From: Xylaria sp. FL1777
Taxonomy: Eukaryota; Ascomycota; Sordariomycetes; Xylariales; Xylariaceae
DNA length: 64,000 nucleotides
Assembly (NCBI GenBank): GCA_022578965.1
Contig: MU400704.1
Location: 1-64,000 of the forward strand
Reading direction: 5' to 3'
This document shows, one piece after another, positions 36,168 through 47,999 of the stretch. The notes under the pieces were generated by a model that made no database searches, was not told the origin of the DNA, and saw only the letters and a program-made list of their open reading frames with translations. Position 1 is the first letter of the stretch. Each line of letters starts with the position of its first letter. Both the position numbers and the translations under genes were made by a program.

Positions 36168-39130
36168 AAATGCTAGCTTTTAAAGAAAAAGCTGCTACTT
36201 TTAGCAGTTCTTCGGCTATTTACTATAATAATAATTATACATTTTTGTTCTTTATATCTTTCTTTATAAAGTTTTTTTTAGCTTTAGCTTACTACTTTGT
36301 TGCATTTTTTTTTTTTTTATTGCTAGCTTTTTACTTACTAATTAACTATTAGTTTTATTACTTATACTAGTGTTTTTTTTTAAAAGTTCAATTAATAATA
36401 CAAGCATTGCTTTTTTAATTGTTTTATACTGCTTTATTTGCTTAAAAGCAATTGTATTTTCAAATAATGTTTTTAGCTTAACTAATTTATTAGCAAGCGT
36501 AGTATTATTAGTTATTAGTACTTTTATAAGTACTTAAAGTAATATTTCTATTAGTGCTTTTTTTGTTAAAAGAAAGCTTGTAATATTAAACTTTACTTTA
36601 TATAGTTTTTTTTGCTTATAAAGCTTAAATTTAATTGCGTTAGCATTATTAAACTTATTAACATTTTTAGGCTTAAAAGTAGCTTAATTACAAAGTTTGC
36701 TTCTTTTTTTTTCTTAATACTTATTAATTAGCTCCTTAAAGTAATATAATTTAAACACAGTTATTTATTAGTTATACTTATAACTTTAGCCCTTTTATTT
36801 AACTAGATATTCGTATTTGTTTTTTTTGCAGTTAAAGCAATGTTATATAATAACTTTTACTTTATACACTTTTTTTTTTCCGTTCGAGTTAAAGTGTTAA
36901 TTAGCTTTTATTAGGCCTAAAAGTAGCGCTATTTGCTTAAACGGATTATTTTTTCTTTTAGCTAGTTGTAAATAAGCAATAAATATTATAAAATAAATGT
37001 AGTAATAAAATAAAAAGTTTAACTTATAAGCTAAATTATTTACCTTATGCTTTATTTTTTAAAAACTAGCTTATTATTATAAATACTTATATAATAGCTT
37101 GCTTAGCAAATAATACTTATTATGCAATTATAGTAATACTTTATTACTAAAAGCAAATTTTAATGTATAGTATATGCAGTTAAAACAACGTTTTGCTTTA
37201 GCTGCTATAAAGTTTATAGCAAGCTTAGCATTTTGTTTTAAATAATCTTTAATGCTTTATACTTGCTTAAATAATTGTTTATTAATTTATTTAGTAGTAA
37301 TATTTAATAAGCTAAGCAATTTAAAGCTAAATAATTGTTTATATAGCATAGATTATATTACTTAAAATCTCGCAAAATTTAGATTTTATTGCAAACTAAA
37401 TATTAATTTTAACTAGTTAAACTTTAGCTTAATAAAGTTATAAAAGCAAATAGCAATTTTTACTATTTAGTTTTTTTTTTTAATATACTATTATTTTAAA
37501 AATAGTATATTATTGTTATAAGTAATTTAATGTTAAATGCTTTTTATAAGCTTTTCTAAAATTTAAATGTAAACTTTTTGTTTTAATTAAATATAATTTC
37601 TTAAAGAATTCCCTAGTTGCTTAATATTAGTTGTTTTACTAAAACGTTAGCTTAGTTTTTAGTTATATATTTCTTATTTTTAAAAATAAGCATACTTCGT
37701 TTAAATAAATAATAAGTTATGCTTATTATATAATTATAATAGTTATAATACAACTTTTTTTTTAGTTGTTATAAAGTATTTACTAAAAATATATATAATA
37801 ACGCTAAAATAAAGTTAATTATAATTGTTTATATAAGTAATACGTTTTTAAAGCATATTAGTTATAAACTGTTTACTTTTTATTGCTAATTCGTTTTATT
37901 AAATTTATAACTTAAACAGTACTTTATATATTTTTTAATTAGCTATAACTTATAATATATAAAATATTCTTAAAAGTTTTTTATTATACGTTTAAGTTCT
38001 ACGTAATTTTTTTTGTTATATATTAACTTTAACACTTATTAAACCATGCTATATAGCACGCACAAGCATTACTTTTCTATATGTATGCTATAAATAAAAT
38101 CATTATAAATACAAAAAAAATAGCTAAACTTAAAAAAAACTTTAACGTTTTTATTAGTACTCCGTTATTTTTTAATGCGTAGCTTTTTTATAATTTTGCA
38201 ATACTTAAGGTTTGCATTATAAGCTAACTTAAAATTTCTTTTTTATTTATTACTTATTATTGCTTTGCTAGTATGCTTAATAACGTTTTATATAGTATTA
38301 TATCCTTTATTAATATACTACATAATATTTAATACTGCTAGTTCGTTAAATTGCTTAATTACGCTATTTTTTATAGCGTTTTATACTGCTTTAAGTTAGC
38401 TAAAAGCATTAAATATATAATTAAACTAACTAAGCAAGTAGTATACTTAATACTTATATTATAAAAAATATACTAATAAGTTTACTAGTTATATGTTTAA
38501 ATAATTAATAACAAATATATTTAAGGTTGTTTTATTTACTATACTTACGTTAACGTTATAATTAATTAGTATTATAACAAAACGCTTGTTTAAATATACT
38601 ATAATACGTAATTTCTTAGTAGCTTAAATAAAACAAGCAACTTTTAACTTTAAAAAGCTATATTGCACTTTAGTTTTCAAAAAACACCTATTTAAATATA
38701 TTACTAGTTTTACTTATATTAAAAAAATATAAGTCTTTAGTATTTATTTGTATTTTTTTTTAATATAAAATACTATTACTTTAAATCTTTGTTTTTTAAA
38801 GCTATTAACCTATATAAATAATTGTTTTTTAGGATTATAATAACGCAAAATAGTTTTTAAACAGATCACGTTTTATACTGCGCAAAAAAATTCAAGTTTA
38901 GCAAAAGTAAAATTATAGTTTGTTATATAAATGTAATGCTTGCAGCATTTAAAGTTTTTATTTATTATTTTACCTTTTTTATGCTTTTTAGCTAATAGCT
39001 TAGTTTTGTAGTTTTATAAAAGTTAAGCTAGCTATATATAGTAAAGAATTAAGTTCTTTAAAAAAAAACTAGCTTTTAAATATTATTTTAAAGCTTATAA
39101 GTTTTTTAAAAAAGCAAGCTGTTTAAATGC
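36168..39130 (-). pseudogene. Gy-C 3' pol region (RNase H/integrase expected)
   Basis: By position this 3.0-kb region should hold RNase H and integrase downstream of RT on the minus strand. Just after RT (39130 down to about 38970) the frame reads KTYKL*NNI*KL and FFKELN-type residues, consistent with the FPKTL..L..YLG...F.R..... connection domain. Further down I could not identify the integrase with confidence. Confidence 0.55.
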
Positions 39131-39345
39131 TTATATATAATTAGCAATATTAGTTAGTTTTAAAGCGTTTACTTAAAAGCTTAATAACTTAACTAACAAG
39201 TATTTAATAAACAACTTTTGTAAAGCTATAGCAATATTACACGCTTTAAAAAAACCAAAAATCATATTTAAGTATTTTACGTATTCTTTAAAAGTATTAA
39301 AATAAATAATAATGTTATTAATAAAACAATAATAAAAATCTAAGT
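39130..39345 (-). pseudogene. Gy-C reverse transcriptase remnant
   Basis: On the minus strand, about 39341 down to 39170 reads DFYYCFINNIIIYFNTFKEY, then VKYLNMIFGFFKACNIAIAL, QKLFIKYLLVKLLSF. The family pattern is F..A(Y/F)(V/I)DDI.I.S.TLEEH, L..VF......LKP.KCF.GYPSV.LLG. Both catalytic Asp codons have become Asn. The run is unusually free of stops (over 55 codons). Confidence 0.88.
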
Positions 39346-39868
39346 ATTAGCAAAACAATTTATTTATAAACCTTTATATATAGCTTAGCAAATTGTAAAA
39401 CTTTATTAGTGCTACGTTAAACTTTTTTATTTTACGTAAACTAATTACAGTAAACTTGTTTTAATAATTTAAATAAATAAAAAACTAATAAAAAAACCTA
39501 GTTGCATTAATGCAAATAATATATTGTTTGCTTAACAAACTAGCTATTACTTTGCGCTGCAAAAATAAAAAATAATTATTTAGTATAGCAACCTTGTTTA
39601 ATTATTAAAAATTAATAATTATTTAGCCTTTATTTACTTTGTTTATTTTTTGCTATGCAATAAATATAAAGTACGCAAATAATGTAAGTTTATTTATTTA
39701 TTTTATACGTTTTATTTTATAAAGTTTATTATATATATCGTTAAATACTTTTATATTTTTATAACTTAAAAAGTACTTATATAAATTAAGTTTTGTTTTT
39801 TGCTAATTATTAACTAACAGAATTTTTATTTATTAATTTATAAAAATGTTAATTTTGCCTTAATTAGT

Positions 39869-40246
39869 TTATATATTATATGCTTTTATAACTTTAGTAA
39901 ACTTAGCAGCTTTAAACGCTTTTTTAGCATAAATATAAATGCTTTCCTTTGTAATCTTTTTAAGCAAGTTATTTGATCTTTTAATACTTAAAGTAGCATA
40001 AATGTCTAAGATTTTTAGTTTTGCTTTCGGAAGTCTATTTAGCACTAAATTATATTTAATAGCTAAAAAGTTCTTAAACTTTTGCACTATATTAAACATA
40101 GCATTAATTAAAAAAGTACTTATTGCATTACGTTTTTTTAACATAAAAATTAAATTGCTTATACTTTTTGCTAACTTATTTATATATTTAGCTTTTTTAA
40201 CTAAAAGCATGCTATTTATTGCAAGCGTAATAATTAAAGCTAACAT
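39869..40246 (-). pseudogene. Stop-free remnant in Gy-C, upstream of RT
   Basis: This is the longest open stretch of the window (125 codons), on the same strand as the element. It contains residues such as KFKNFLAIKYNLVLNRLPKA and a Lys/Ala-rich tail. It lies about 0.5 kb upstream of RT, where protease or the Pol linker would be. I do not recognise a domain. An opposite-strand open stretch at 40002-40373 overlaps it and is judged a shadow, because the element is coded on the minus strand. It is best read as a lightly hit part of the polyprotein, not a separate gene. Confidence 0.45.
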
Positions 40247-41589
40247 TTTAAATTCCTTATTTATAAGTACTAATAAATTAGCAAAAGTTAAAGCCTTTAA
40301 ACTTATTATATTAGCTAAAAGTGCAGTAAGTCTTATAATAACGCAAGCTAGCGTTTTTATAGCTGTTTTTTAAAATAAAATATAATAGCTACTGTTTTTA
40401 TTTTTTTATATTTGCTTGATTTTAGTTCTTTTAAGAATTTTTATAAGCATATTAGCAGTATTTATAACTAAAACAACCTTAGAAGTTTTAACGTTTATTA
40501 TAGTATTTAAAGTAGTTTTATATATTACTAAAAAGTAAAAATTGCAATTAGTAAGCAATAGTTTATAGTTTACTACAATATATGCTTTGCTGCTTTTAAA
40601 AACAACAATGTTATTTTAGTTAACAACTTAACGCATATAATTTTTTTTTTGTATTAGCACGTAAAAAAAAAAAGCAAAGTTATTTAAGCTTTTATACGTA
40701 ATAATCTTGGTTTTATAATTAATAACTGCTTTATATAGCTTTAAAAAATCGTTTTTAATAAGTATGCTAAGTTTTAAATAGTTATTAACAACTTAACTTT
40801 TTTTTTAAAATTTATATATGTAAAGTTTTTTGCTTTTGTTAACTTTATACACGTAAAAAATAAATATAACTTATTTAGTTAAAGCAACTACCTAGTTTTT
40901 AATTATAATTACCTGCTTTTTTCTTTTTTTAATAGTATAATTAATTTTGTTTAAAAAGTTATAACTAATTATTATACGTTTTGTTTTAAAATTAACGCAA
41001 ATTTTGCAGTTTAGTTTAATTAGCTTAATTTATATTTTTATTTGCAAATATATAAAACTAAACTAATGTATAACATTATACTAGTTAGCACTAAAAGCTT
41101 TACTAACTAAAACTTCTTTATTAAAAATTTTTGCTGCTTTAGTAAGCTTAGCAAGCTTTTTTATTTTAGTTAGCTTTATTAGCTTAAATATTAACTTTAG
41201 GCTTATAGTACTTTTAAAATAACGTATAATGCTATTTTAAGCGTTTTAACATTAGCATATATATTAAAAAAGCAAATTATGCAAAAGAAAAGTTTTTAAG
41301 TAATATTTATATATATGTTGCAACGCGTTAACTAAAAAAAAAGTATTAGTTTTTGCTAGCTTTTTTAATTTAACTTAACACTTATATTTCTTTAAGTATA
41401 ATTTTAGCGTAAAAAGCAATTTGTACTATTAGTAGCACTAATAACACATTAAAAAAAAGTTTATAACATAAAAAGCACTATTTTTAATATAGTATTTAAA
41501 CTTGCTTCTTTAAAAAAATGTTGCTTTATTATTATTGCTTTTTTTACTATTAGCAAAATATATGCTATATTTTTTGCTTTTGCAGCAAT

Positions 41590-41750
41590 TTTAATCTTAA
41601 TTACAGTTATAATTATAGTTGTAGTTTTTTTAATCTTAATCTTTATTATAGTTTTAATTGCAATCTTTATTACGATTATATTTATAATTATAATTGCAGC
41701 AGTAGTTATAATTGTAATTATGCTTATAGCTATAATTATAACTTTAGTTA
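41590..41750. repeat. Low-complexity array in Gy-C, left half
   Basis: Degenerate repeats of TTATAATTATAGTTGTAGTTTT-like and TAATTGCAGCAGTAGTTATAATT-like units. The array resumes at 43776 beyond the inserted element and appears to have been one array of about 0.4 kb. Confidence 0.75.
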
Positions 41751-43761
41751 AGGCTAATATCCTAGATATTAAAGACCTTACATTAGCCTATTTAACATTA
41801 AACTAAATGTAAAAACATATTAGTATATTACAAAAGAATAGCTTTTTTGCTTTTTTTTATAACTGGCTAAATTTACAAGAACACTTGTGCGGCCTTAAAA
41901 ACTAAACTTATAAAAACCTGCTATATATAAAACAAGCCTATATAAATAACAACCTAAAAAGAAATAGAAATAAAAATAAAAGGAGCAAAAAACTATAACG
42001 CAACTTTTTTAATATAAAACTAGTTATAATTAGTTAATAGTGCAAACCTAAACTAGCAATAGCTAATAATAAGCTTAACATTAAACTTGTAATACTATAT
42101 AAACAAGCTAAATAAAGCAATAATAAACGCTAAAATCTTTTTTAAAAAAAACTTAAATAAGCAAACTATTTGTAATGCTTGCTAAGTTATTAAAAAGTTA
42201 TTAAAAGCGTACTATTTTTAGCAAATAAATAAGCAATTATAAACAAACAGCAGTAATAAAAATAGCAAACATGCTGTTTAAAACTTATTATAAGCATTAT
42301 TAATAAAGCAAAAAAAACTTGCTATAAAAGTAAAATTGCTATATACGTAAATCTAGCAATTTAAAAATCGCATAAGCAAACAAGCTAAAGTTATTAACTT
42401 TTTTTACTAGCAGCTTATATTTTACGCAAACGCGTTACAAATAAACAGTAGTAAAAAATTTTTACGCGTTACTTTATTAACTTACTTTAGAGCTATTATA
42501 GCAACAAACTTTAATTAAGCCGTTATTATAACTTTTACTAGCTATAAAACTAAAATAAAAACAAAATTAATTATAATATAAAAACTAAACTAAGCAATAA
42601 AAGCAAACGTAGTTTAAGCAGCATATAAACTACTAAATAACAACTAAAAGGTTATTTTTAATAAGCAAAAAATTTAAACCTAAATATTAGCAAATATATT
42701 ATAAGCTTATTAAACGTTTAATAAAAAATCAAAAGTGCACTTTTAATTATATTAATTAATAGCTTTGAGCTTGCTAACTAAACAAGTGCTAAAAATAAAA
42801 AAGAAAAAAATGCTAGCTTAACTTAAGCTAACTAACTAAAAGCTAAAAATTAAAAAGCTGTTTTTTTTATTTCATTTGTTATAGCGCAAGCAAAAAACAT
42901 ACTTAGTATACATTAAAGTTATAACTACAAAAAATGTAAACATAGCGTATATTAATAAACTTTTTTAAAACTACTACTATTTTTAAATAGTTTTTTACTT
43001 TATAAATATAGTAGCAACTTAATGCTATAACTACTAAAAATAAAGCTATTAAGCTAGCGTATATAAAAATAAGCAAAAATATAGCTAGTATAAATCTTTA
43101 AAACATGCTAAAAACAAAACAAACTTATGCTTTATACAAACCAAAAAAAAAGCAGCTATATGCTTTTTTTATTAAAGCAACTATTTAGCTTAAATAGCAA
43201 AATGCTTAAAAGCTATTTAAGCGCGCAAGCTAACTAAAAACGCTTTTATTTACTGCTTTGTATAGTTTGCAATAAAGCTAACTTAAAGCTAACTATATAC
43301 TATTGCTGCTATAAAAACGCTATGCAAACAAAAAGCTAATAATTTAACAAGCAAGAATATTATTTGCTTAAAAAATTGCTTATTAGAAAAAACTGCGCTA
43401 ATAACCGCGCAAAAAATAAAATTGCAAACTATTGCTAACATACTAAAGCTTTAAAACTAACTTAAAAAAAACCCGTTTAAAAACTGTTAGTAAGCAGTTT
43501 AAGTAACAAAAAGCTACGCTTATGCAGCAAGCAAAAATATAAGCAGCAAAAGCAGCAATATTAAATAAAAATTAAGCAACGCAATTTTTAAATAATAACG
43601 CTTATACAGTTAGCTATAAAAAAAATATAAGTTATAGTAGTAAGCAATTAGCAGAAATATTTTTATTTAGCTTTAGCACAATTTTTACCTATATGTAAAA
43701 TTAAGTAGCTTTTAGCATAGCTTTTTAAAGCCGTTAGTTTTAAGTAATACAATATATAATA
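41751..43761 (+). mobile_element. Unclassified 2.0-kb insertion inside Gy-C
   Basis: A 14-bp direct repeat TATAACTTTAGTTA occurs at 41737-41750 and 43762-43775, on either side of a compositional block. Outside, the plus strand is T-rich (Gy-C is coded on the minus strand). Inside, from about 41800 to 43690, it becomes A-rich with many GCAAAA and AGCAGCAA motifs, as if coded on the plus strand. The two halves of a low-complexity array abut the repeats, consistent with an interruption. I see no terminal inverted repeats. A 14-bp duplication would suit a non-LTR retrotransposon, but no reverse transcriptase or poly-A end is visible. Because the flanks are low-complexity, the direct repeat could be coincidence. 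Confidence 0.5.
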
Positions 43762-43775
43762 TATAACTTTAGTTA

Positions 43776-43980
43776 TAACTATAATTTTAGCTATAGTTAT
43801 TATAATAGCCTTTGTTATAATTATAGCTTTAATTATAACTATAGTTATAGTTACAGCTTTAATTGCGGCTTTTTTTATAGCTTTAATTGCTGTAGCAATA
43901 ATTACTACTATTATAACGTTTATTTCTATAATAATTAAAGCAATAGTTAAAATAATTGTTTTTACAGTTAAATTAACTAA
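43776..43980. repeat. Low-complexity array in Gy-C, right half
   Basis: Repeats of TTATAACTATAATTTTAGCTATAG and TTATAATTATAGCTTTAATTGCGGC-like units, the continuation of the array at 41590-41750. Confidence 0.75.
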
Positions 43981-45791
43981 AAATGTTTAATTTTAAAAAA
44001 CGTTTTACTTTAAGCTTTATATTTAAATATTAACGTTTGACTTTTTGTTTTAAACTATGTTTAGCTTTTTTAATCTTTTTTATATAGTTTTTAAAGATTT
44101 TTTTCTTTTTAAGTAATTTAATATAATCTATAATTTTGTTGTTTTATTAGTTTTAAATGTTTTTTATAACTTTAATCTAGTTTAAGTTATTTGTAGTAAA
44201 AGTATAATTTATATAAATATATTATAGCTTGCGCTAAATAAAATAAAAAACAGCGTTCTGGTTTTTAGCTATGTTTTAAAAAGTAAATTAACCTTTTAAA
44301 AATTTTTTTATAGCTTTTTTAATACATATTTTAAAACGTTTCTTTAGATTTTCTAAAAGCAACTTTAGTTTAGTTAATTATAGTAGCTTTTGTTAAAGCG
44401 CTATAATTTTATTGTTTTACTATAAAAATATTAAGCTAGCTAACAAATAATTAAACAACTTTATAATTTATGCTCCGTTAAAGTTTTTTTTTTTAAGCAA
44501 CGCTTTAATGTAATTACTAAAAAAATAAACATTAATATATATAATATTTTTGCTATTAGCTATAACTTCTTAATTATTAAAGTTGTTTTACTTAAAGTTA
44601 AACGTATTAATGTTTTCTTGTTTGATTTTAATAGATCTTCCTTTAATATAAATAAATTTTAAGGTATTACTATAATTATTACTATAACAATTTAGTAAAA
44701 AACAAAAAAAAAAAAGTTATTATTACTGCTGTTATAAAATAAGTTTAATAGTTTATCTTTAATGTTTTAAGTTTTAATATTAAAGTTATTAGTTTTTTTA
44801 AGCTTATTAGTTCTAGTAAAATTAAATAAGTTAAGAAAATTTAGTAGTTTTAGCAAATTATCCTTTTTTTTTTTCTTTTTAGCTTTTTTAGTCCTTTTGT
44901 TAATTCTATAAATTTCTTTAGCTAGTTTGCTTATATTAAGCTTTAATTTCTTAGTGCTATTGTTTATATTATTTTTTAATATTTTTATTAACTATTTTAG
45001 TGTTGTTATATTTTTTTTATTTTGCTTTTAGCTAAATTTCATCTTTTTGGCTTTTTTTATAAAGAACTAAACTATTGCTACGTTTATTTTAACTTTTAAG
45101 TTTTCTGCAGTAATAAGTTTAGCACTTATTGTTTAGTTAAGTTTTTTTAAATCCTTAAGTTCTTTTAAATCCTTAGGTTTTTTTAAATCTTTTGAACTTT
45201 TGTTATATATGTTTAATATGTTATTTAACAGTGCAATTATATTATTAAATAAAAATCCAGGTAAGTATAAACTAGTAAAGCTATTGTTAAGTAATATATA
45301 TAATTTTAATTTAACGTAGCAAGTTATAAAAAATAACACAATAAACTATAAAAAGTAATAAAAAGTATCTTAATTTTAGTATTAATAGCAAGCCGCTATA
45401 TTTTAAATTTTAATAAAAACTAAGCTAATTAACCTAAAAACTACGTTAAATTAAATGTAGTAAATAATTTGCAACATTTGTAAAAATACATAGTTTGCTA
45501 TAGGTTATTTACATAATTTTATAAAACAAATATTTCTAGAATATAAAAATAATAAGCAAACTAAGTTTAGCTAAATATAGTGCAAAAGTTCACTTAGTGC
45601 TAAAAAATAAGCATTTATAATAAAATACTTGCTTTAATAAAGTTAGTTAATAGTGCTATAGCTTATAAAAGTAAATTAATTACTGCTAGTAAAAAAAAAT
45701 ATCTTTATAACTTTACAATTAAAAAACTAAGTAGTTTTAATATAGTATAATATAATATTTACAATAAAACAAGCGTAATAAAGCACCACTT
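43981..45791 (-). pseudogene. Gy-C 5' region (gag expected)
   Basis: T-rich on the plus strand, hence coding-like on the minus strand, and lying between the array and the 5' LTR. A 68-codon open stretch at 45133-45339 on the minus strand ends in a Lys/Asp/Leu repeat (SKDLKKPKDLKELKDLKKLN), a short charged, possibly coiled-coil repeat of a kind found in Gag proteins. No zinc knuckle was found, so the assignment rests on position. Confidence 0.5.
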
Positions 45792-46004
45792 TAATAAAAA
45801 AGTTAATAAATAGTAAAACAAATAATAAATTTTCTAAGTTTTATATAATACTAGCTAATCTAGTATTTCTATAGTGGGTATAAAGCATAAGTTATATATG
45901 CTTTATTTTTATAGCTATAGTGTGTAGCTTAGCTTATAAAGCTAGTGCTACTTATAAACTCTCCTTTAAAGGTTACTAGTTTAACCTTTTACGCAGGCTT
46001 ATTA
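45792..46004 (-). repeat. Gy-C LTR, right copy (5' LTR of the minus-strand element)
   Basis: 213 bp, identical in length to the left copy; plus strand begins TAATAAAAAAGTTAATAAAT and ends CAGGCTTATTA. Differences from the left copy, such as TAGTGGGTATAAAG against TAGTAAATATAAAG and CTCTCC against CTTTTC, are transitions. Confidence 0.94.
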
Positions 46005-46009
46005 CTTTT

Positions 46010-47433
46010 ATAAACAATATTTGCTACAACTTTTATGTTTAAAAACTTAGTAAAATTTACGCTTATATATTATTTATGCCTTTAAAGCACCTTTTTTAAA
46101 GCATAAAAAATAGCTGCAGTTTTAATATATAAAGATTTAAAAAAAAAAGTCTTATAGCTACTTAACTTTAACAAATAATTTTTATTAGCACAATTAAAAA
46201 TATTTATTACTAGCTTAAGCTACGCTAAAATAATTAACACTTTAAATTTAAAGCTTATAATTAAAGTTTAAACTTTTATTAATAGGTTTATATTTTAACT
46301 ATTTTTAGCCTTAGTTTTTTAATAAACTTAAGCATGCTTTAAACTACTAAAAAAATTCAAAAAATCCATTAAAAGTAAAATATAGCAACATTATACAAAA
46401 AAGCTAGCATTATTATTATATTAAGTATAATTAGTAGTTTAATTTATAACAAGCATTAAAAATTCATTTAAAAGCTTTTTATAAATAACTACTGCTATTT
46501 TTATGCAAATATAAAAACTGCAATAAGAAATTTTCCTTTAAACATACTTTTAAAGTTTATATATAAAGCAACTATTTTAAGCAAAAAAGAAATTTTAAAT
46601 ATAATAAATATAGCTAAAGTTTTATTTTAATTATTAGCTTATATTAGCATAACTATAACACCTATAAGCTAAAAAACTACTAGTATACTTATAAAGCTAT
46701 TTATTTACGTTTAGTTTTTAATATTACTTTAATTAGCATACTTAATAAGTTTATAAGCTAAAGAACTACTAATATACTTATAAAAGCTGTTTAGCTACGT
46801 TTAATTCTTAAAGTTACTTTAATTAGCATATTTAATAAGTTTATAAGCTAAAGAACTACTAATGTACTTATAAAAGCTGTTTATTTACGTTTAGTTTTTA
46901 AAGTTAGCTTAATTAGCATACTTAATAAGTTTATAAGCTAAAGAACTACTAATATATTTATAAAAGCTATTTAGCTATGTTTAGTTTTTAAAAGCAGCTT
47001 AATTAGCATATTTAACAAGTTTATAAGCTAAAGAACTATTAATATACTTATAAAAGCTGTTTATTTATATTTAGTTTTTAAGGTTAGCTTAATTAGCATA
47101 TTTAATAAGTTTATAAGCTAAAAAACTACTAGTATATTTATAAAAGCTATTTAGCTATGTTTTATTTCTAAAGTTACTTTAATTAGCATACTTAATAAGT
47201 TTATAAGCTAAAGAATTATTAGTATACTTATAAAAGCTATTTAATTACGTTTAATTTTTAAAGTTAGCTTAATTAGCATACTTAATAAGTTTATAAGCTA
47301 AAAAACTACTAATATATTTATAAAGGTTATTTAGCTACGTTTAGTTTTTAAAGTTACTTTAATTAGCATATTTAATAAGTTTATAAGCTAAAAAACCACT
47401 AGTATATTATTATATGTGTTAACTGCACTAAAT
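46010..47433. other. Core region, right part
   Basis: Continuation of the core after Gy-C. The first 0.63 kb is featureless AT-rich DNA; from about 46645 it is the 90-bp satellite array. The core is interrupted again by Gy-D at 47439 and ends at 55302-55346. Confidence 0.6.
46645..47402. repeat. 90-bp satellite array (~8.4 units) with 180-bp higher-order pattern
   Basis: The landmark (C/T)TTAATAAGTTTATAAGCT recurs exactly every 90 bp at 46741, 46831, 46921, 47011, 47101, 47191, 47281 and 47371. Neighbouring units alternate between a form with TTTATTTACG and a form with TTTAGCTACG after the AAAGCT(G/A) block, for most of the array, giving a 180-bp dimer. Unit differences are mainly transitions. 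No frame stays open through it. Confidence 0.94.
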
Positions 47434-47438
47434 ATTTT

Positions 47439-47631
47439 TGTTATAACTAGGCTACTTAAGTACTTTAGCATATATTACAAGTTATATATATATATAGGAT
47501 ATTTTTCTTATACTTATTTCATAGGAGTTTTTTTTTTTCTTTAAGCTTTAGTTTTATTAAATATTTACTATAAAACTAAAAATATATTAACTATTATATT
47601 TAACTTTTAATGCTTTATACTTTTTGTAATA
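47439..47631 (+). repeat. Gy-D 5' LTR
   Basis: 193 bp, begins TGTTATAACTAGGCTACTTA. Shared landmarks with the 3' copy: AGGAGTTTTTTTTTTTCTTTAAG near 47524-47546 and TATTAACTATTATATTTAAC near 47585. Confidence 0.93.
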
Positions 47632-47999
47632 ATTTTAAAGCTTTTTAAAATAAGGTTACTTATAATACTTTGTTATATTATAAAATAGCTAAACATTAAT
47701 TAACTATATAAGCTAGTGCTATTTTTAATAGCTTTTTTTTAAAACAAACTTTAATAATAAACTAAAAACAAACTTAGCATAAATTATTTTTAAAACTAAG
47801 CTTAAGTAAACAATAATTACTTAGTGCTTTAAGTACTAATACTTAACTATTATAAATATAAATTGCATAGCTTTTAGCTAAAATTAAAGAGCTAAAGCAG
47901 TAAGTTATACAGCAAAAAAATAAAAGCAAACAAGTTGCTTTAAAATCAAAAATAGCTCGTACTACTTTTACTTTATAATTAAATAAACAAAAGAACTAA

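Larger units (their letters stand above)
35955..46004 (-). mobile_element. Gy-C: 10.0-kb Gypsy element, minus strand, with nested insertion
   Basis: Two 213-bp LTRs in direct orientation and a 5-bp duplication CTTTT (35950-35954 and 46005-46009) define the element. The strand is set by the reverse transcriptase at 39170-39345 on the minus strand, and by TGGTGC two bases inside the LTR at 45792, a plausible tRNA primer site. Without the 2.0-kb insertion at 41751 it is about 8.0 kb. Its RT resembles fungal Gypsy families that carry a GYPS/L-VKLLG-type block after the catalytic motif. It shares no LTR similarity with Gy-A, Gy-B or Gy-D. Confidence 0.92.

Noticed and set aside
40002..40373. 123-codon open stretch on the plus strand overlapping a minus-strand one
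   Set aside because: The enclosing element Gy-C is coded on the minus strand, and the overlap makes one a shadow of the other. The minus-strand reading fits the element; the plus-strand one has no independent support.
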